Shown here piece after piece: positions 26,449 through 36,542 of a DNA stretch of 64,000 nucleotides. Position 1 is the stretch's first letter. Every line of letters starts with the position of its first letter. The notes below the pieces were generated by a model. It did no database searches, was not told the DNA's origin, and worked only from the letters and a program-made list of their open reading frames with translations. Both the position numbers and the translations under genes were made by a program. Source of the stretch: Danxiaibacter flavus (GTDB lineage: Bacteria > Bacteroidota > Bacteroidia > Chitinophagales > Chitinophagaceae); contig NZ_JAULBC010000008.1 of assembly GCF_041060425.1 (NCBI RefSeq), positions 431,925 to 495,924 on the forward strand. The letters are read 5' to 3'.

Positions 26449-26520
26449 AGAATTTTTATTTGTTTTAGGACAATGCCAAAAAACGGACTGAATGTTGAGT
26501 TAATGCCTGCAAAAATAGGA

Positions 26521-26551
26521 TTGGTATATTACATTAAAATTCATTCATTTG
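26521..26551 (+). promoter_or_regulatory. Promoter of ridA
   Basis: -33 TTGG (26521-26524), 19-base spacer, -7 TTCATTTG (26544-26551, one mismatch to TAnnTTTG). Initiation near 26555 supports the ATG at 26569 over the upstream in-frame start at 26473. Confidence 0.45.
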
Positions 26552-26568
26552 TATGCAATAAAAAAAAT

Positions 26569-26955
26569 ATGAGTAAGCAAATTATCAATACCACAAAAGC
26601 TCCGGCGCCGATAGGGCCGTATAATCAGTCAGTAAAAGCAGGCGACTTATTGTTTATCAGTGGACAGGTAGCCATAAATCCTGATAGCAACGAATTGGTT
26701 ATGGGTGATATTAAGACAGAAACCCACCAGGTAATGCAAAACCTCGAAGCCATCCTGCATGAGGCAAAACTGACGTTTGAACACGTGGTTAAAACCAACA
26801 TTTTTTTAAGCGACATGTCGAATTTTGCAACAGTCAATGAAGTTTATGGTTCTTATTTTAACGGAGATTTTCCGGCGAGAGAAACAGTTGCTGTTAAGGG
26901 ACTACCGAAAAATGTAAACGTAGAAATCAGCATGATTGCAACGGTAACTTTATAG
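26569..26955 (+). CDS. RidA family (YjgF/YER057c) deaminase
   Basis: 128 aa from the ATG at 26569, the standard RidA length. Motifs include APAPIGPYNQSVKAGDLLFISGQ at the N-terminus, GDIKTETHQVMQNLEAIL, and near the end FPARETVAVKGLPKNVNVEI, which carries the conserved Arg. RidA hydrolyses reactive enamine and imine intermediates formed by PLP enzymes. The longer in-frame reading from 26473 adds a non-conserved extension and starts before the predicted promoter. A strong terminator follows. Confidence 0.92.
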   Translation: MSKQIINTTKAPAPIGPYNQSVKAGDLLFISGQVAINPDSNELVMGDIKTETHQVMQNLEAILHEAKLTFEHVVKTNIFLSDMSNFATVNEVYGSYFNGDFPARETVAVKGLPKNVNVEISMIATVTL

Positions 26956-27044
26956 GGAAAAAATGTAATGCAACAGGATTAGAAGTGGAAGAAAAATTGC
27001 AGTAAATGGTTTGACGATATTTAATAATTGTTTAACCTAAAAAC

Positions 27045-27093
27045 GGGTAAAATGCAACAGAACATCGACTAATGTTGCGTTTTACCCTTTTTT
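27045..27093 (+). terminator. Rho-independent terminator of ridA
   Basis: GGGTAAAATGCAACA pairs with TGTTGCGTTTTACCC (one mismatch), followed by T-rich sequence; about 90 bases past the stop. Confidence 0.8.
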
Positions 27094-27161
27094 CTACTCG
27101 AAAATTACCCTTCGCTACCACTATATTAACCGCTCAAAGAAAAGAACTGTTAAAAAAAAAT

Positions 27162-27191
27162 TTTGTAAATCAAAATACCTGTGTAATATTG
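27162..27191 (+). promoter_or_regulatory. Possible promoter of the susC-susD unit
   Basis: TTTG at 27162-27165, 18-base spacer, TAATATTG at 27184-27191 (one mismatch to TAnnTTTG). The leader would be about 60 bases. Confidence 0.4.
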
Positions 27192-27252
27192 CCCTGCACA
27201 ATGCAGGAAATTGTGCATCTTTTTTAATCTAACAAACCAAAATTGCCTGCTT

Positions 27253-30200
27253 ATGAAAATAAGACATGTCATGCGTGCATGCATCCTTAGCATGCTGTTT
27301 TCTATCGTCTGCTTTGCAGCATTTTCCCAAAAAAAAATCACAGGAACTGTAACAAGTTCAAAAACGAAACAGCCGGTAGCAAGTGCGTCCGTAACTGTTA
27401 AAGGTGCAAATGTGGGAACTGCAACAGACAACGGAGGAAATTTTACTATTACTGTACCTGCGGGTAAAACAGTATTAACAATCTCATCTGTAGGCTTTGC
27501 AGACCAGGATGTAACGATCGGCGATAGTCCGTTGAGCGTCTTGTTGCAAGAAAGTACATCAAGCCTTAATGAGATAGTCGTTACCGGCTATACCGGTCAA
27601 AAGAAGAAAGATCTTACAGGTGCTGTTGCCGTTGTAGATGTCGCCGGCGTTAAGGCGCAGCCAGCAGCTAGCCCTATAGAGGGTTTGCAGGGTAAGGCCA
27701 CGGGGGTACAAATCACAAGTGACGGTGCTGCGGGTAGTACACCACAGATCAGGATCAGGGGCTTCAGTACCATTAATGACAATGATCCTCTATACATCAT
27801 CGATGGAATGCCTTACAGGGGCAAACTTGGCTGGCTGAATGCTAATGACATCGAGTCTATGCAGGTGTTGAAAGACGCGTCTGCCGCGTCTATTTATGGA
27901 TCGCGCGCAAATAACGGCGTTGTTATCATCACCACCAAAAAAGGTAAGGCTGGTACGCCGAAACTGAGCCTGGACGTATATTATGGTACACAAAATCCAA
28001 ACAAATCAAGGTATCCGAAAATGTTGAACCCTACTGAGTATGCGAATTATTTCTACCAGGAGTTCATCAATGCAGGACAAACACCTGGTACATCGGGAAC
28101 TACAGGTACCAACTACGGTACATCACCCACTACACCCACCTTGCCGGAGTATTTACTGGCAGGAACAGCTACCGGGCAAAACATTACTGCTGCGGACTCG
28201 GATCCGTCCAAATATAACTACAGCACAGACGCTTCTACTTTTTACCAGATCACCAAAGCAAATCAACAGGGTACCGACTGGATGCGTGCCATTACAACGA
28301 ATGCACCGATACAGAATTACGAGCTTGGTTTGACTGGTGGTGGTGACAATTCGCAGTACGCTCTTAGCGGTAGCTATTTTGATCAGCAGGGTACGTTGAA
28401 ATACACATCCTATAAACGCGCTACGATCAGAGCCAACTCTAATTTCTTCCTGTTCAATAAACGCCTGACTATTGGCGAGAACATGCAGTACTCCTATAAC
28501 AGAGGTGTGGGATATGCCACAAACACAAACACAGCAGGCAGTTATCAAAGTGAAGGTGCTGCGGTGTTTGAGGTATACCGTATGCAAAGCATCATACCGG
28601 TTTATGATATTATGGGAAATTTTGCCGGAACAAAGGGTAGCATTCTGGGTAACGGCGAGAACCCATTGTCACTGTTATACCGTGCGAGAAACAATGTAAA
28701 TACCGACAACCAATTTTTTGGAAGCGCATTCGCAGATCTTAAGATCATCGACGGACTGAATTTAAGATCAACTTATGGTGTGCGCTATGACAATTATACT
28801 GGAATAAGCATAACTGTGCCAAACCCTGAGATGTCAGAGGGAAGTGTCGACAGAAACAGCATGTCTGAATGGCAGGGAAATTCTTCAGACTGGACCTGGA
28901 CAAATACGTTGACGTTTAGAAGGACATTTAACGACCATTCTCTTTCTGTGTTGGCAGGTACTGAAGCGGTTAATTCAAACTACAGGCAGGTTACAGGTAA
29001 TGGAAATAACTTCTTTCTTTACGGAGATATGAATTACTATTATCTGAGTGCGGCTGCTACCACAAGTTCCACCAGTGCAGCAACCAAAAGTACATTGTTC
29101 TCATTGTTCGGCCGGGTTGACTACTCATTTAAGGATAAATACCTGTTATCAGGAACAGTTCGCCGTGATGGTTCTTCCAACTTTGGTCCGCAGAACAGGT
29201 ATGGTGTTTTCCCTGCAGCCAGCGCAGCCTGGAGAGTTTCAAAAGAGAATTTTATGCAGGGTGTAAACTGGCTTAACGATCTTAAGGTGCGTGCCGGTTG
29301 GGGTATTACAGGTAACCAAAATATTCCTGCGTTCCAGTACCTGAAGACATTCCAGTCAAGCCTGACAGCTTCGTCCTATCCAACAGGAGGTAGCTCCACA
29401 AGCGCAGGTATCTGGGTAAATTCTTACGATAATCCTGCTATTAAATGGGAACAGGTGGAAGGATTGAATATAGGTGTGGACTTTTCTATTCTTAAAAACA
29501 AGATCGAGGGTTCGTTTGACTGGTATAACAAAGACACAAAGGACATGTTGTACCCTGTGCCACTTCCATCTGCAGCTGTTGGTGGCGGAGCTTCGCCTTA
29601 TGTTAACATAGGCAAGATGAATAATAAAGGTGTGGAATTGATGCTGACTTATCACTATGACGGTGATCCAAGACCAAATTCGTTCCGTTTTGACGTAACC
29701 GGTGCCATTTCGCATAACGTTAATAAGATCGTTGAGTTAACGCCTACGATTGATTATGTACCTTACAACAGTGTCAGGGACATCACTACTTCAGTCCTGA
29801 AAACAGGCGCGCCTTTCGGTGCTTTTTACGGATATAAAATGACTGGCATTTATCAAAGTGCAGATGACATAGCTAAGAGACCGTCTTATGATAAGGCTAG
29901 GGTAGGTGGTCCGATTTATGAAGATGTTTCCGGACCTGATGGTAAACCAGATGGAAAAATTGATGCAAATGACAGAACTGTTATTGGCACTCCTCATCCT
30001 AAGTATATTTATTCGCTGTCTTACAATGCGTCTTATAAGCATTTCGACATCCTGCTTTTCTTTAATGGTTCTCAAGGCAATCAAATATTTGAACAAACAC
30101 GCTATTATACTGATCTGAATGGTTTTGATGGTGCTGTTACAAAAAGGATGCTGAATGCGTGGAGCCCTACCAATACTGGTAGCATGATCCCTTCACCTTA

Positions 30201-30495
30201 CAGGGGCAGAAGCACAACCGAATTGCAATCATCCAGCTACTATATCCAGAATGGAAGCTTTTTGAAACTGAAAAATTTACAGATTGGCTATGATCTCTCT
30301 TCTGCTATCAAGAACAAGGGAATAAGTAAGTTGCGTTTATATGTGGCCGCGACCAACCTGTTTACTATTACAAAATATACAGGGTTGGATCCGGAAGTTA
30401 GTTCTGTGTCAAGCACATACAGTGCTCCTGGTGTAGATTATGGTATAGTGCCTATGTCCCGCCAGTTCCTATTCGGCATAAACGCAACATTTTAA
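27253..30495 (+). CDS. SusC/RagA family TonB-linked outer membrane protein
   Basis: 1080 aa from the ATG at 27253; an in-frame reading from 27211 is longer but lacks a signal at its end. A signal peptide (CILSMLFSIVCFAAFSQ) precedes a carboxypeptidase-like domain (ITGTVTSSKTKQPVASASV). The plug follows with GLQGKATGVQITSDGAAG and NDPLYIIDGMPY, then LKDASAASIYGSRANNGV, all SusC signatures. The rest is a large TonB-dependent beta-barrel. It imports an oligomer delivered by the SusD partner encoded next. No anti-sigma factor or hydrolase is adjacent, so the substrate is unknown. Confidence 0.95.
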   Translation: MKIRHVMRACILSMLFSIVCFAAFSQKKITGTVTSSKTKQPVASASVTVKGANVGTATDNGGNFTITVPAGKTVLTISSVGFADQDVTIGDSPLSVLLQESTSSLNEIVVTGYTGQKKKDLTGAVAVVDVAGVKAQPAASPIEGLQGKATGVQITSDGAAGSTPQIRIRGFSTINDNDPLYIIDGMPYRGKLGWLNANDIESMQVLKDASAASIYGSRANNGVVIITTKKGKAGTPKLSLDVYYGTQNPNKSRYPKMLNPTEYANYFYQEFINAGQTPGTSGTTGTNYGTSPTTPTLPEYLLAGTATGQNITAADSDPSKYNYSTDASTFYQITKANQQGTDWMRAITTNAPIQNYELGLTGGGDNSQYALSGSYFDQQGTLKYTSYKRATIRANSNFFLFNKRLTIGENMQYSYNRGVGYATNTNTAGSYQSEGAAVFEVYRMQSIIPVYDIMGNFAGTKGSILGNGENPLSLLYRARNNVNTDNQFFGSAFADLKIIDGLNLRSTYGVRYDNYTGISITVPNPEMSEGSVDRNSMSEWQGNSSDWTWTNTLTFRRTFNDHSLSVLAGTEAVNSNYRQVTGNGNNFFLYGDMNYYYLSAAATTSSTSAATKSTLFSLFGRVDYSFKDKYLLSGTVRRDGSSNFGPQNRYGVFPAASAAWRVSKENFMQGVNWLNDLKVRAGWGITGNQNIPAFQYLKTFQSSLTASSYPTGGSSTSAGIWVNSYDNPAIKWEQVEGLNIGVDFSILKNKIEGSFDWYNKDTKDMLYPVPLPSAAVGGGASPYVNIGKMNNKGVELMLTYHYDGDPRPNSFRFDVTGAISHNVNKIVELTPTIDYVPYNSVRDITTSVLKTGAPFGAFYGYKMTGIYQSADDIAKRPSYDKARVGGPIYEDVSGPDGKPDGKIDANDRTVIGTPHPKYIYSLSYNASYKHFDILLFFNGSQGNQIFEQTRYYTDLNGFDGAVTKRMLNAWSPTNTGSMIPSPYRGRSTTELQSSSYYIQNGSFLKLKNLQIGYDLSSAIKNKGISKLRLYVAATNLFTITKYTGLDPEVSSVSSTYSAPGVDYGIVPMSRQFLFGINATF

Positions 30496-30523
30496 TGGCT
30501 GTATAATTCAAATAATAATTAGT

Positions 30524-32242
30524 ATGAAAAGAATATATAATTTATCAATAATAGCTCTTTTGCTGTTGACTGCTTCTTGCGGTAAGAAATTCCTGGAGCA
30601 AACGCCGCAAGGTCAACTTACTGAGTCGCAACTGACAACGCCCCAGGGTGTAGAAGATGCGTTGATTGGCGCGTATGGTTTAATGAATGGAAACATTAGC
30701 GGAACCTGGGGCAACTATGCGCCGGCTCCAAGCATGTGGCTTTTTGGTGAAGTGGCTGCGGACGATGCTCACAAGGGGAGTAGCAGTACCGACCAGAGTT
30801 ACATGAATGAGATCGAACACCATACGCTTACTACTACCAACGACAATCTTAGTATTACGTGGCATAACTATTACGAAGGCATCATCCGTTGCAATAACAC
30901 AATATCTCTCCTGACAACGGTGCAGAACGGTGATGGCAAAAAACTTGATGACAGCAGGGCTAAAGAAGTGGAAGCGGAAGCAAAAATGCTTAGAGCTCAC
31001 TACTACTTCTTGTTGCAGAGGTTATTTGTTAATATACCTTACATAGACGAAACTACCACGACTACCGCCGCACAGTCAGTAAAAAATGATCAGGATGTGT
31101 TACCAAAAATTGAAGCAGATCTTCAGTTTGCAGTAGCAAACCTGCCAGATGCTCATCCAAAGGGAGAAGTGGGAAGAACAAACAAATTAGCAGCACAGGC
31201 TTATTTGGGCAAGTTCTATTTGTATCAAAAGAAATATGCAGAAGCGCTTACACTGTTTAAAACTGTCATCGCAGCAAAACCTGCTCTGGCCACAATACCT
31301 TTCCAAAACAATTTCAACATTGGGACAGAAAACGGCTCAGAATCCATTTTTACCGTGCAGAATGTTATCAATTCTGATGGTAGCGGTGACAATGCCAACG
31401 TTGGAGATATGTTATCAGGTTTTTACGGTACGGCACCTGTGAACTGCTGCGGATTCAGCCAGCCGTCTATTGACCTGGTGAATTCCTACAAAGTGGATGC
31501 GAATGGATTGCCTTACCTGGATAATTCTTACAGGACAAATCCGTACACATCGGACATGCTGCTTTCCGGTGCTGCAAAAGACAATTACAAGGTTAACCAA
31601 ACGCTCGCATTTGACCCCCGTTTGGATTACACCGTGGGCCGCAGAGGCGTACCATACAGGGATTGGGGTGTAATGGCCGGCGATGCATGGATCCGCGACC
31701 CGGCGTATGCTGGTCCTTTCGTGGGATTCAAATCTATGATCAACCAAGCTGATTTTACAGGTAATACAGTATCAGGCGGTATGTACATAACCGGCCTTAA
31801 TATCAATATTATCCGCCTGGCCGACGTTTACCTGATGGCGGCTGAATGTGCTATTGAGACTGGCGATCTGACTTCTGCCTTAACATGGGTTAATGCGGTT
31901 AGGGCAAGAGCAGCAAAACTGCCGGTTGTTACTGTTGATGGAACGCCTGCTGCAGATTATAAAGTAGGCCAGTATCCGTCCTTCCCTAACGCAGATTATG
32001 CACGTAACGCGGTGCGTTTTGAACGCAGGCTTGAACTAGCTATGGAGGGCCATCGCTTCTTCGATCTTGTAAGATGGGGTATCGCAAAAAAGACGATCGA
32101 AAGCTATTCTTCATTCGAAGGCCAATTCCTTGAAAATAACAAGGGTATTACCTTCGATGAAAGCAAGAACACGTATTATCCTATTCCGCAAACGGAAATA
32201 GATAAGAGCAACGGCGCTTTGAAACAGAATAATGGTTACTAA
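30524..32242 (+). CDS. SusD/RagB family nutrient-binding lipoprotein
   Basis: 572 aa. The signal peptide ends at lipobox LLTASC (Cys near residue 19), so it is a surface lipoprotein. The typical SusD start KKFLEQTPQGQLTESQLTTPQGVEDALIGAY follows. TPR-like helices run through AEAKMLRAHYYFLLQRLF, and the conserved C-terminal region reads VRFERRLELAMEGHRFFDLVRWG. It acts as the lid on the SusC channel and captures the ligand. It begins 28 bases after susC and is clearly its operon partner. A terminator hairpin follows the stop. Confidence 0.95.
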   Translation: MKRIYNLSIIALLLLTASCGKKFLEQTPQGQLTESQLTTPQGVEDALIGAYGLMNGNISGTWGNYAPAPSMWLFGEVAADDAHKGSSSTDQSYMNEIEHHTLTTTNDNLSITWHNYYEGIIRCNNTISLLTTVQNGDGKKLDDSRAKEVEAEAKMLRAHYYFLLQRLFVNIPYIDETTTTTAAQSVKNDQDVLPKIEADLQFAVANLPDAHPKGEVGRTNKLAAQAYLGKFYLYQKKYAEALTLFKTVIAAKPALATIPFQNNFNIGTENGSESIFTVQNVINSDGSGDNANVGDMLSGFYGTAPVNCCGFSQPSIDLVNSYKVDANGLPYLDNSYRTNPYTSDMLLSGAAKDNYKVNQTLAFDPRLDYTVGRRGVPYRDWGVMAGDAWIRDPAYAGPFVGFKSMINQADFTGNTVSGGMYITGLNINIIRLADVYLMAAECAIETGDLTSALTWVNAVRARAAKLPVVTVDGTPAADYKVGQYPSFPNADYARNAVRFERRLELAMEGHRFFDLVRWGIAKKTIESYSSFEGQFLENNKGITFDESKNTYYPIPQTEIDKSNGALKQNNGY

Positions 32243-32263
32243 ATAAAATAAACTGATCTTAGG

Positions 32264-32293
32264 GAGGCTGCTTGTAACAGGCAGCCTCTTTTT
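32264..32293 (+). terminator. Terminator of the susC-susD unit
   Basis: GAGGCTGC pairs with GCAGCCTC, followed by T5; about 20 bases past the susD stop. Some read-through into the cytochrome gene remains possible. Confidence 0.8.
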
Positions 32294-32327
32294 GTTACTA
32301 CTTTTTAGGGAAACGCGAACATAAAGA

Positions 32328-33497
32328 ATGCCTCACATGAAGAAAGGTTTGGTCATATGCTGCCTGGCAGTTATACTTGTAATTTTTATAACCTGTACTG
32401 ATCAGGCCGGCACCGGAGACGCCCGGGGCGACATGTATGCTGGTGCTGCCACATGCGTATCCTGCCATAAAAATATTGCAGATCTGTACAGCCACGATCA
32501 TCATTTCAATAGCTCCGGAACTGCTGATCCCAATGACCTGCGGCGTATCATAACCGATTCTAACAATACCGTTCAGTTCATCAATGGCCAGCGGATCGTG
32601 TTAAGCGAACAAGGTGCAACATTCTATCAAACATCATATAAGGGCAGCCAACTCATACATGCGGAGAAAATGGACGTAGTTTTCGGCTCTGCAATCAAGG
32701 CTCAAACATTTGGGTACTGGAAAGACAGTCAGCTTTATCAATTACCCTTAACCTACCTTACAAAGGAAAAGCTATGGACCAATAGCCCGGGCTTTCCGGT
32801 CGATCATCCGTATTTTACCAGGCCAATAGTAAGCAGATGCCTGGAATGTCATGCATCCTTTGCCCGGGTAAGTGAAAAAAGAGAAGGTAATTTGTTGCGT
32901 ACTAAACAGGTCTATGATCCATCCTTGATAATATATGGCATTGATTGTGAAAGGTGCCACGGTCCTGCAGCTGAACATGTGAAATTCCATAGTGAAAACC
33001 CTGCGGTAAAACAAGCGAAATACATCACGTCTATTAAGGCACTTAGCAGGCAACAGCAGTTGGATTTATGCGGCACCTGTCATTCCGGGGACCCTGTCAA
33101 CATCAGATCCATTTTCAATTTTAAGCCGGGCGATACTTTGTCAAAATATTATGTTTTTTATAGCGGCGCATCGGGCGAGCCTGATGTGCATGGCATGCAA
33201 TCACAATTGCTTCAGCTTAGCAAATGCTTTAAGCAAAGCCAGATGACCTGCTCTAACTGTCACGCGACTCACCAGGCCGAAAGCACGCAGTTGTTCATCG
33301 ATCAATGTACAGCATGTCATCAACAGGTAAAACACACTGTTGATATAAAGACCGCCGGCAACAATTGCATTACCTGTCACATGCCATTGCGCCCTTCAAA
33401 AAGCCTGGACTTCAATAATGAGACGGAAGCCCATAACATTAGATATATGCTAAGAACGCATCGTATTGCTGTTTATCCGGCTGAGCAATGGAAGTAG
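32328..33497 (+). CDS. Seven-heme c-type cytochrome, probably a lipoprotein
   Basis: 389 aa (a second ATG three codons in at 32337 is equally likely). The hydrophobic N-terminus ends VIFITC, a plausible lipobox. Seven CxxCH heme sites are visible: CVSCH, CLECH, CERCH, CGTCH, CSNCH, CTACH, CITCH. Many extra His residues (for example DHHF) could be axial ligands. The protein belongs to the broad multiheme cytochrome c554-like group; electron transfer in the periplasm or at the outer membrane is likely. It follows susC-susD after a terminator on the same strand. No reductase partner is adjacent, so its redox role is unknown. Confidence 0.82.
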   Translation: MPHMKKGLVICCLAVILVIFITCTDQAGTGDARGDMYAGAATCVSCHKNIADLYSHDHHFNSSGTADPNDLRRIITDSNNTVQFINGQRIVLSEQGATFYQTSYKGSQLIHAEKMDVVFGSAIKAQTFGYWKDSQLYQLPLTYLTKEKLWTNSPGFPVDHPYFTRPIVSRCLECHASFARVSEKREGNLLRTKQVYDPSLIIYGIDCERCHGPAAEHVKFHSENPAVKQAKYITSIKALSRQQQLDLCGTCHSGDPVNIRSIFNFKPGDTLSKYYVFYSGASGEPDVHGMQSQLLQLSKCFKQSQMTCSNCHATHQAESTQLFIDQCTACHQQVKHTVDIKTAGNNCITCHMPLRPSKSLDFNNETEAHNIRYMLRTHRIAVYPAEQWK

Positions 33498-33715
33498 GTT
33501 TGGCCAAAAGGACGGAAAACAGAAGCTCAAAGCAGAATGCCTAAAGCTGATATCGGAGTGAAGGTTTAACTGGTAAGAATAAAACAAAACAGAATTTGCT
33601 CTTGACCGTGATGGTTGAAGCGCATAAAAAGTAAATCTATCCGTACAATAACATATTGTGAGAACTATACACTTATGGCAAGCTCCTGGAGTTATTTAGT
33701 TTTTTGGTTTAGATT

Positions 33716-33753
33716 TAAAAAGGAAGGAGGTCTCTTTTTAGAGATCTTCTTTT
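33716..33753. terminator. Bidirectional terminator between cytochrome and oxidoreductase genes
   Basis: An A-rich/T-rich flanked stem (GAGGTCTC loop GAGATCTTC, with G-U pairs) lies five bases past the minus-strand stop, between convergent genes. Confidence 0.5.
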
Positions 33754-33757
33754 TTAT

Positions 33758-35158
33758 TTAAACCATCGCAAGCTCCTTCTTCATCAATGTGACCGGCTCA
33801 ATTGTATTATTTAACCTGCTTCTTTCTGCAGCAAACGCCATAAGATGGCTTTCTACTGATACGTCAAGTCCTGAAGAAAGCATCGATGGATCCTGGTGCC
33901 CCACTGCCTGTACCCAATCCTTCATTAACCTGTGATCGCCACCGCCATGGCTGTCCGTTTTTAGAGACCACATTGTTTTTTTGCCGGTTTGAAAATTAGT
34001 CATGGCGAAAGTTTCCATATCGCCCACAAGATCCCCCATGGAGCCCATTATCCTGGTTCTTCTTCCTTCATAAGAAGTAAATGCTTCCATAGAAAACGCG
34101 GCGGTAATATTTTGCTTGAAGCGCATGTTAATGGTGAGGTGATCGGGCTGATCATTATCCATTCTGTACACACAACGTCCGTAGTCGGTTGTTTTTAATT
34201 GTTGAAGGATTGCGTCTTCCCATTCATCTTTATCTTCTGGCAGATCAAATACATACAGGCGTTTTTTATCACGATGATAGATCTGTAATGCGGAGTAAGG
34301 GCATTCATGTTCAATCTTGCAGCCATCCGTACAACGATGCGTGCTTCCTTCAGGAGCATTTTTTGAATTGAACCAGCTTAAGTTGCCAAAACATTGAATC
34401 TGCTCAGTCTGCTGATCGATCAACCACCTTATAATATCTGTATCATGACATGATTTTGCGAGAATAATTGGTGCTGTTTTCTTGCTGTTGTGCCAATTAC
34501 CGCGCACATAGGAATGGCTCATGTGAATATGTTCAATCGGCTCCATATGTTGAACACTAATCACCTTGCCTATGGCGTTAGCGTTCAATAATTCTTTTAT
34601 CTGCCTGAAATACGGTGCATATCTGAGTACGTGGCAAACGCCAACAATATTATTTGTTTCATGCGCTTTGGCAAGAATTGCACGACATTCTTCCTCTGTT
34701 GGCGCAATGGGCTTTTCAAGTAGAATATCATAGCCAAGTTCAAGCGCCCTTAGGCAAGGTTCTGTATGAAGATTATCCGGTGTGGATATGATAACAGCGT
34801 CCGCAAACTTGTCTACCTCAAAAACTTTTTCCCAGGAGGTGAAGCGTTTGCTTTCTTCAATATTGTGCATAGATGAAAAACGCTCATTCCTCAGTGCATT
34901 AGGTTCTGCAACGCCGACAATCTGCAATTCATCAGGATGCAGTATTGAGTAACCTCCATACACATTGCCGCGGTTACCTGCACCAAGTATAATTGCTGTG
35001 ACAGGTTTTTCGAGTGGACGATGCAATGGATTTTCATAAACATCGTGCTTGATGCCAAACATTGCAGCAACTTCTTTCCAGTCAAATAAAAAAGAACCTG
35101 TGGCTAATCTTAAAAAACGGAGTGCATTTCTTTTAGAAATAAGATAACGTAACGACAT
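33758..35158 (-). CDS. Gfo/Idh/MocA family oxidoreductase
   Basis: 466 aa. The Rossmann segment is AIILGAGNRGNVYGGYSI (about 54-71), followed by VGVAEPNALR and ADAVIISTPDNLHTEPCLRALELG. The catalytic-region motif ILLEKPIAPTEEEC is the family's EKP site. These enzymes oxidise or reduce sugars, inositols or glycosides with a nicotinamide cofactor. The ~50-residue N-terminal extension is unusual, and an internal start near the Rossmann fold is possible. A Cys-rich stretch (CTDGCKIEHEC) sits near residue 280. The aldose 1-epimerase gene is upstream on the same strand, suggesting sugar metabolism. Confidence 0.88.
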   Translation of the reverse strand: MSLRYLISKRNALRFLRLATGSFLFDWKEVAAMFGIKHDVYENPLHRPLEKPVTAIILGAGNRGNVYGGYSILHPDELQIVGVAEPNALRNERFSSMHNIEESKRFTSWEKVFEVDKFADAVIISTPDNLHTEPCLRALELGYDILLEKPIAPTEEECRAILAKAHETNNIVGVCHVLRYAPYFRQIKELLNANAIGKVISVQHMEPIEHIHMSHSYVRGNWHNSKKTAPIILAKSCHDTDIIRWLIDQQTEQIQCFGNLSWFNSKNAPEGSTHRCTDGCKIEHECPYSALQIYHRDKKRLYVFDLPEDKDEWEDAILQQLKTTDYGRCVYRMDNDQPDHLTINMRFKQNITAAFSMEAFTSYEGRRTRIMGSMGDLVGDMETFAMTNFQTGKKTMWSLKTDSHGGGDHRLMKDWVQAVGHQDPSMLSSGLDVSVESHLMAFAAERSRLNNTIEPVTLMKKELAMV

Positions 35159-35294
35159 GCAATTATTTTTTGTTAAACAATATGCAGCTATGCAATGTGG
35201 CTAAAGAGAGGGTACAATGACTCTGCCAAAAATCATTAATAAAGTGTAAAGGTATTACTTTGGTCCTATGAGTGCTCCCATTTATAAAATAATA

Positions 35295-35332
35295 AAGCCT
35301 TTCATTCATGTTTCAAAATGAATGAAAGGCTT
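35295..35332 (-). terminator. Terminator of the aldose 1-epimerase gene
   Basis: Perfect 15-bp stem (AAGCCTTTCATTCAT and its complement) with an 8-base loop, between two minus-strand genes, 75 bases past the epimerase stop. Confidence 0.8.
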
Positions 35333-35406
35333 CTAACTTATTCGAAAATAATTAATTAAAGATGCAAAGTCAGTGATCTGCATTTTTTGTTAATACGTCA
35401 CGGGAC

Positions 35407-36345
35407 CTATAATACTTCCAATTTATAAGTCGTTTTAAATGCATGTGTAGTATCCGGCGCTGCTTTAATAAGTCCAATGCCATTATTGAAAGCATCTGGT
35501 ACACTGCTCAGATTTTCAATCGCGATGCTGTTTCTATGTGGTGGCGTATATACCTGGAGGTATGGATAGGATTTGTCGGCCGTTATTGAAAAACGTATGC
35601 CTTTTTTAGAATCTGTAAGCACGCAAGATGCATGAGCATGATCTTTCAATAAGAAGCAATTATCAAGGAAAGTATCACCAAATGCCATTGGTTGTTCAAA
35701 ACGACTATCTGGGATAGTTTTTCCGGAGGGCAGCAATCTTTCGTCAAACTCCATCATCGTATCCGAGTTGAATTGAACCGTAAGATCATTAACCGTCTCG
35801 CCGAGTTTAAAATAGGGATGCCATCCGTCGCTCAGTGGCATGTCTGTAGTACCGGTATTTGTAACCGCTGTAAACAAGGTCAGCGCGTTGCCTGCTCGCA
35901 ATGTATAAGTTACATCTACAGAGTAAGCGAACGGAAAGCCTTCAGTCTTACTCGTATAGGTGTACTGTAGCGTTACAAAGGCTTTTTCATCATCAACTCC
36001 ATAGCTCTTTACTTTGTAAGGCGCATCATATATTAAGCCATGTATGGCCTCGTCACCCATATAAAATTTGTCTACCTTATAGTTATTGCCTTCAAAAGAA
36101 TATTTTCCTTTTTCCAGTCTGCACACAAACGGGTTAAGTTTTGCGCTTTTAAAGCCATTGGTGATGTTGGCTGCTGCATCTTCAGGAGAAGAAAATGCGT
36201 CAACTACATTTACCTGCTCATTGTGTACCGGGATGCTGAAAGAATTCAGTAGTGCGCCAAACAAATATATTTCTGCGGTGCAACCGGTACTGCTATCATA
36301 TAGTACAATCGTGTTATTTGACTTGATGTCTGTAGAAAAAGCCAT
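35407..36345 (-). CDS. Aldose 1-epimerase (galactose mutarotase family)
   Basis: 312 aa, a normal length for the family. The beta-sandwich shows FVCRLEKGKYSFEGNNYKV, the general-base region DEAIHGLIYD with a conserved His, LSDGWHPYFKLG with the second His, and YLQVYTPPHRNSIAIENL near the end. It interconverts alpha and beta anomers of hexoses in the cytoplasm. It precedes the Gfo/Idh/MocA gene but is separated from it by a strong terminator. Confidence 0.9.
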   Translation of the reverse strand: MAFSTDIKSNNTIVLYDSSTGCTAEIYLFGALLNSFSIPVHNEQVNVVDAFSSPEDAAANITNGFKSAKLNPFVCRLEKGKYSFEGNNYKVDKFYMGDEAIHGLIYDAPYKVKSYGVDDEKAFVTLQYTYTSKTEGFPFAYSVDVTYTLRAGNALTLFTAVTNTGTTDMPLSDGWHPYFKLGETVNDLTVQFNSDTMMEFDERLLPSGKTIPDSRFEQPMAFGDTFLDNCFLLKDHAHASCVLTDSKKGIRFSITADKSYPYLQVYTPPHRNSIAIENLSSVPDAFNNGIGLIKAAPDTTHAFKTTYKLEVL

Positions 36346-36428
36346 TGTTTAAATTTTATAAGGGAAAATACATATTATATTTTGTTTACAAAAAGACAAA
36401 CGTTTGACCTGTTGAAGATTATAAGACA

Positions 36429-36470
36429 GTAAGACCGTAAGACATGTAAGATCGTAAGAGGTAAGATAAA
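36429..36470. repeat. Octamer tract, GTAAGACC family
   Basis: GTAAGACC and GTAAGACA, then TGTAAGAT-type variants: the same family as at 23367. It is the left member of the pair that flanks this divergent intergenic region. Confidence 0.8.
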
Positions 36471-36542
36471 AAGACAATAAGATGTAAAATAGAGGTAAGA
36501 TTAACTTTTTTCCGTGCTGGGAACCTTACCCCCGCTCTTTAT

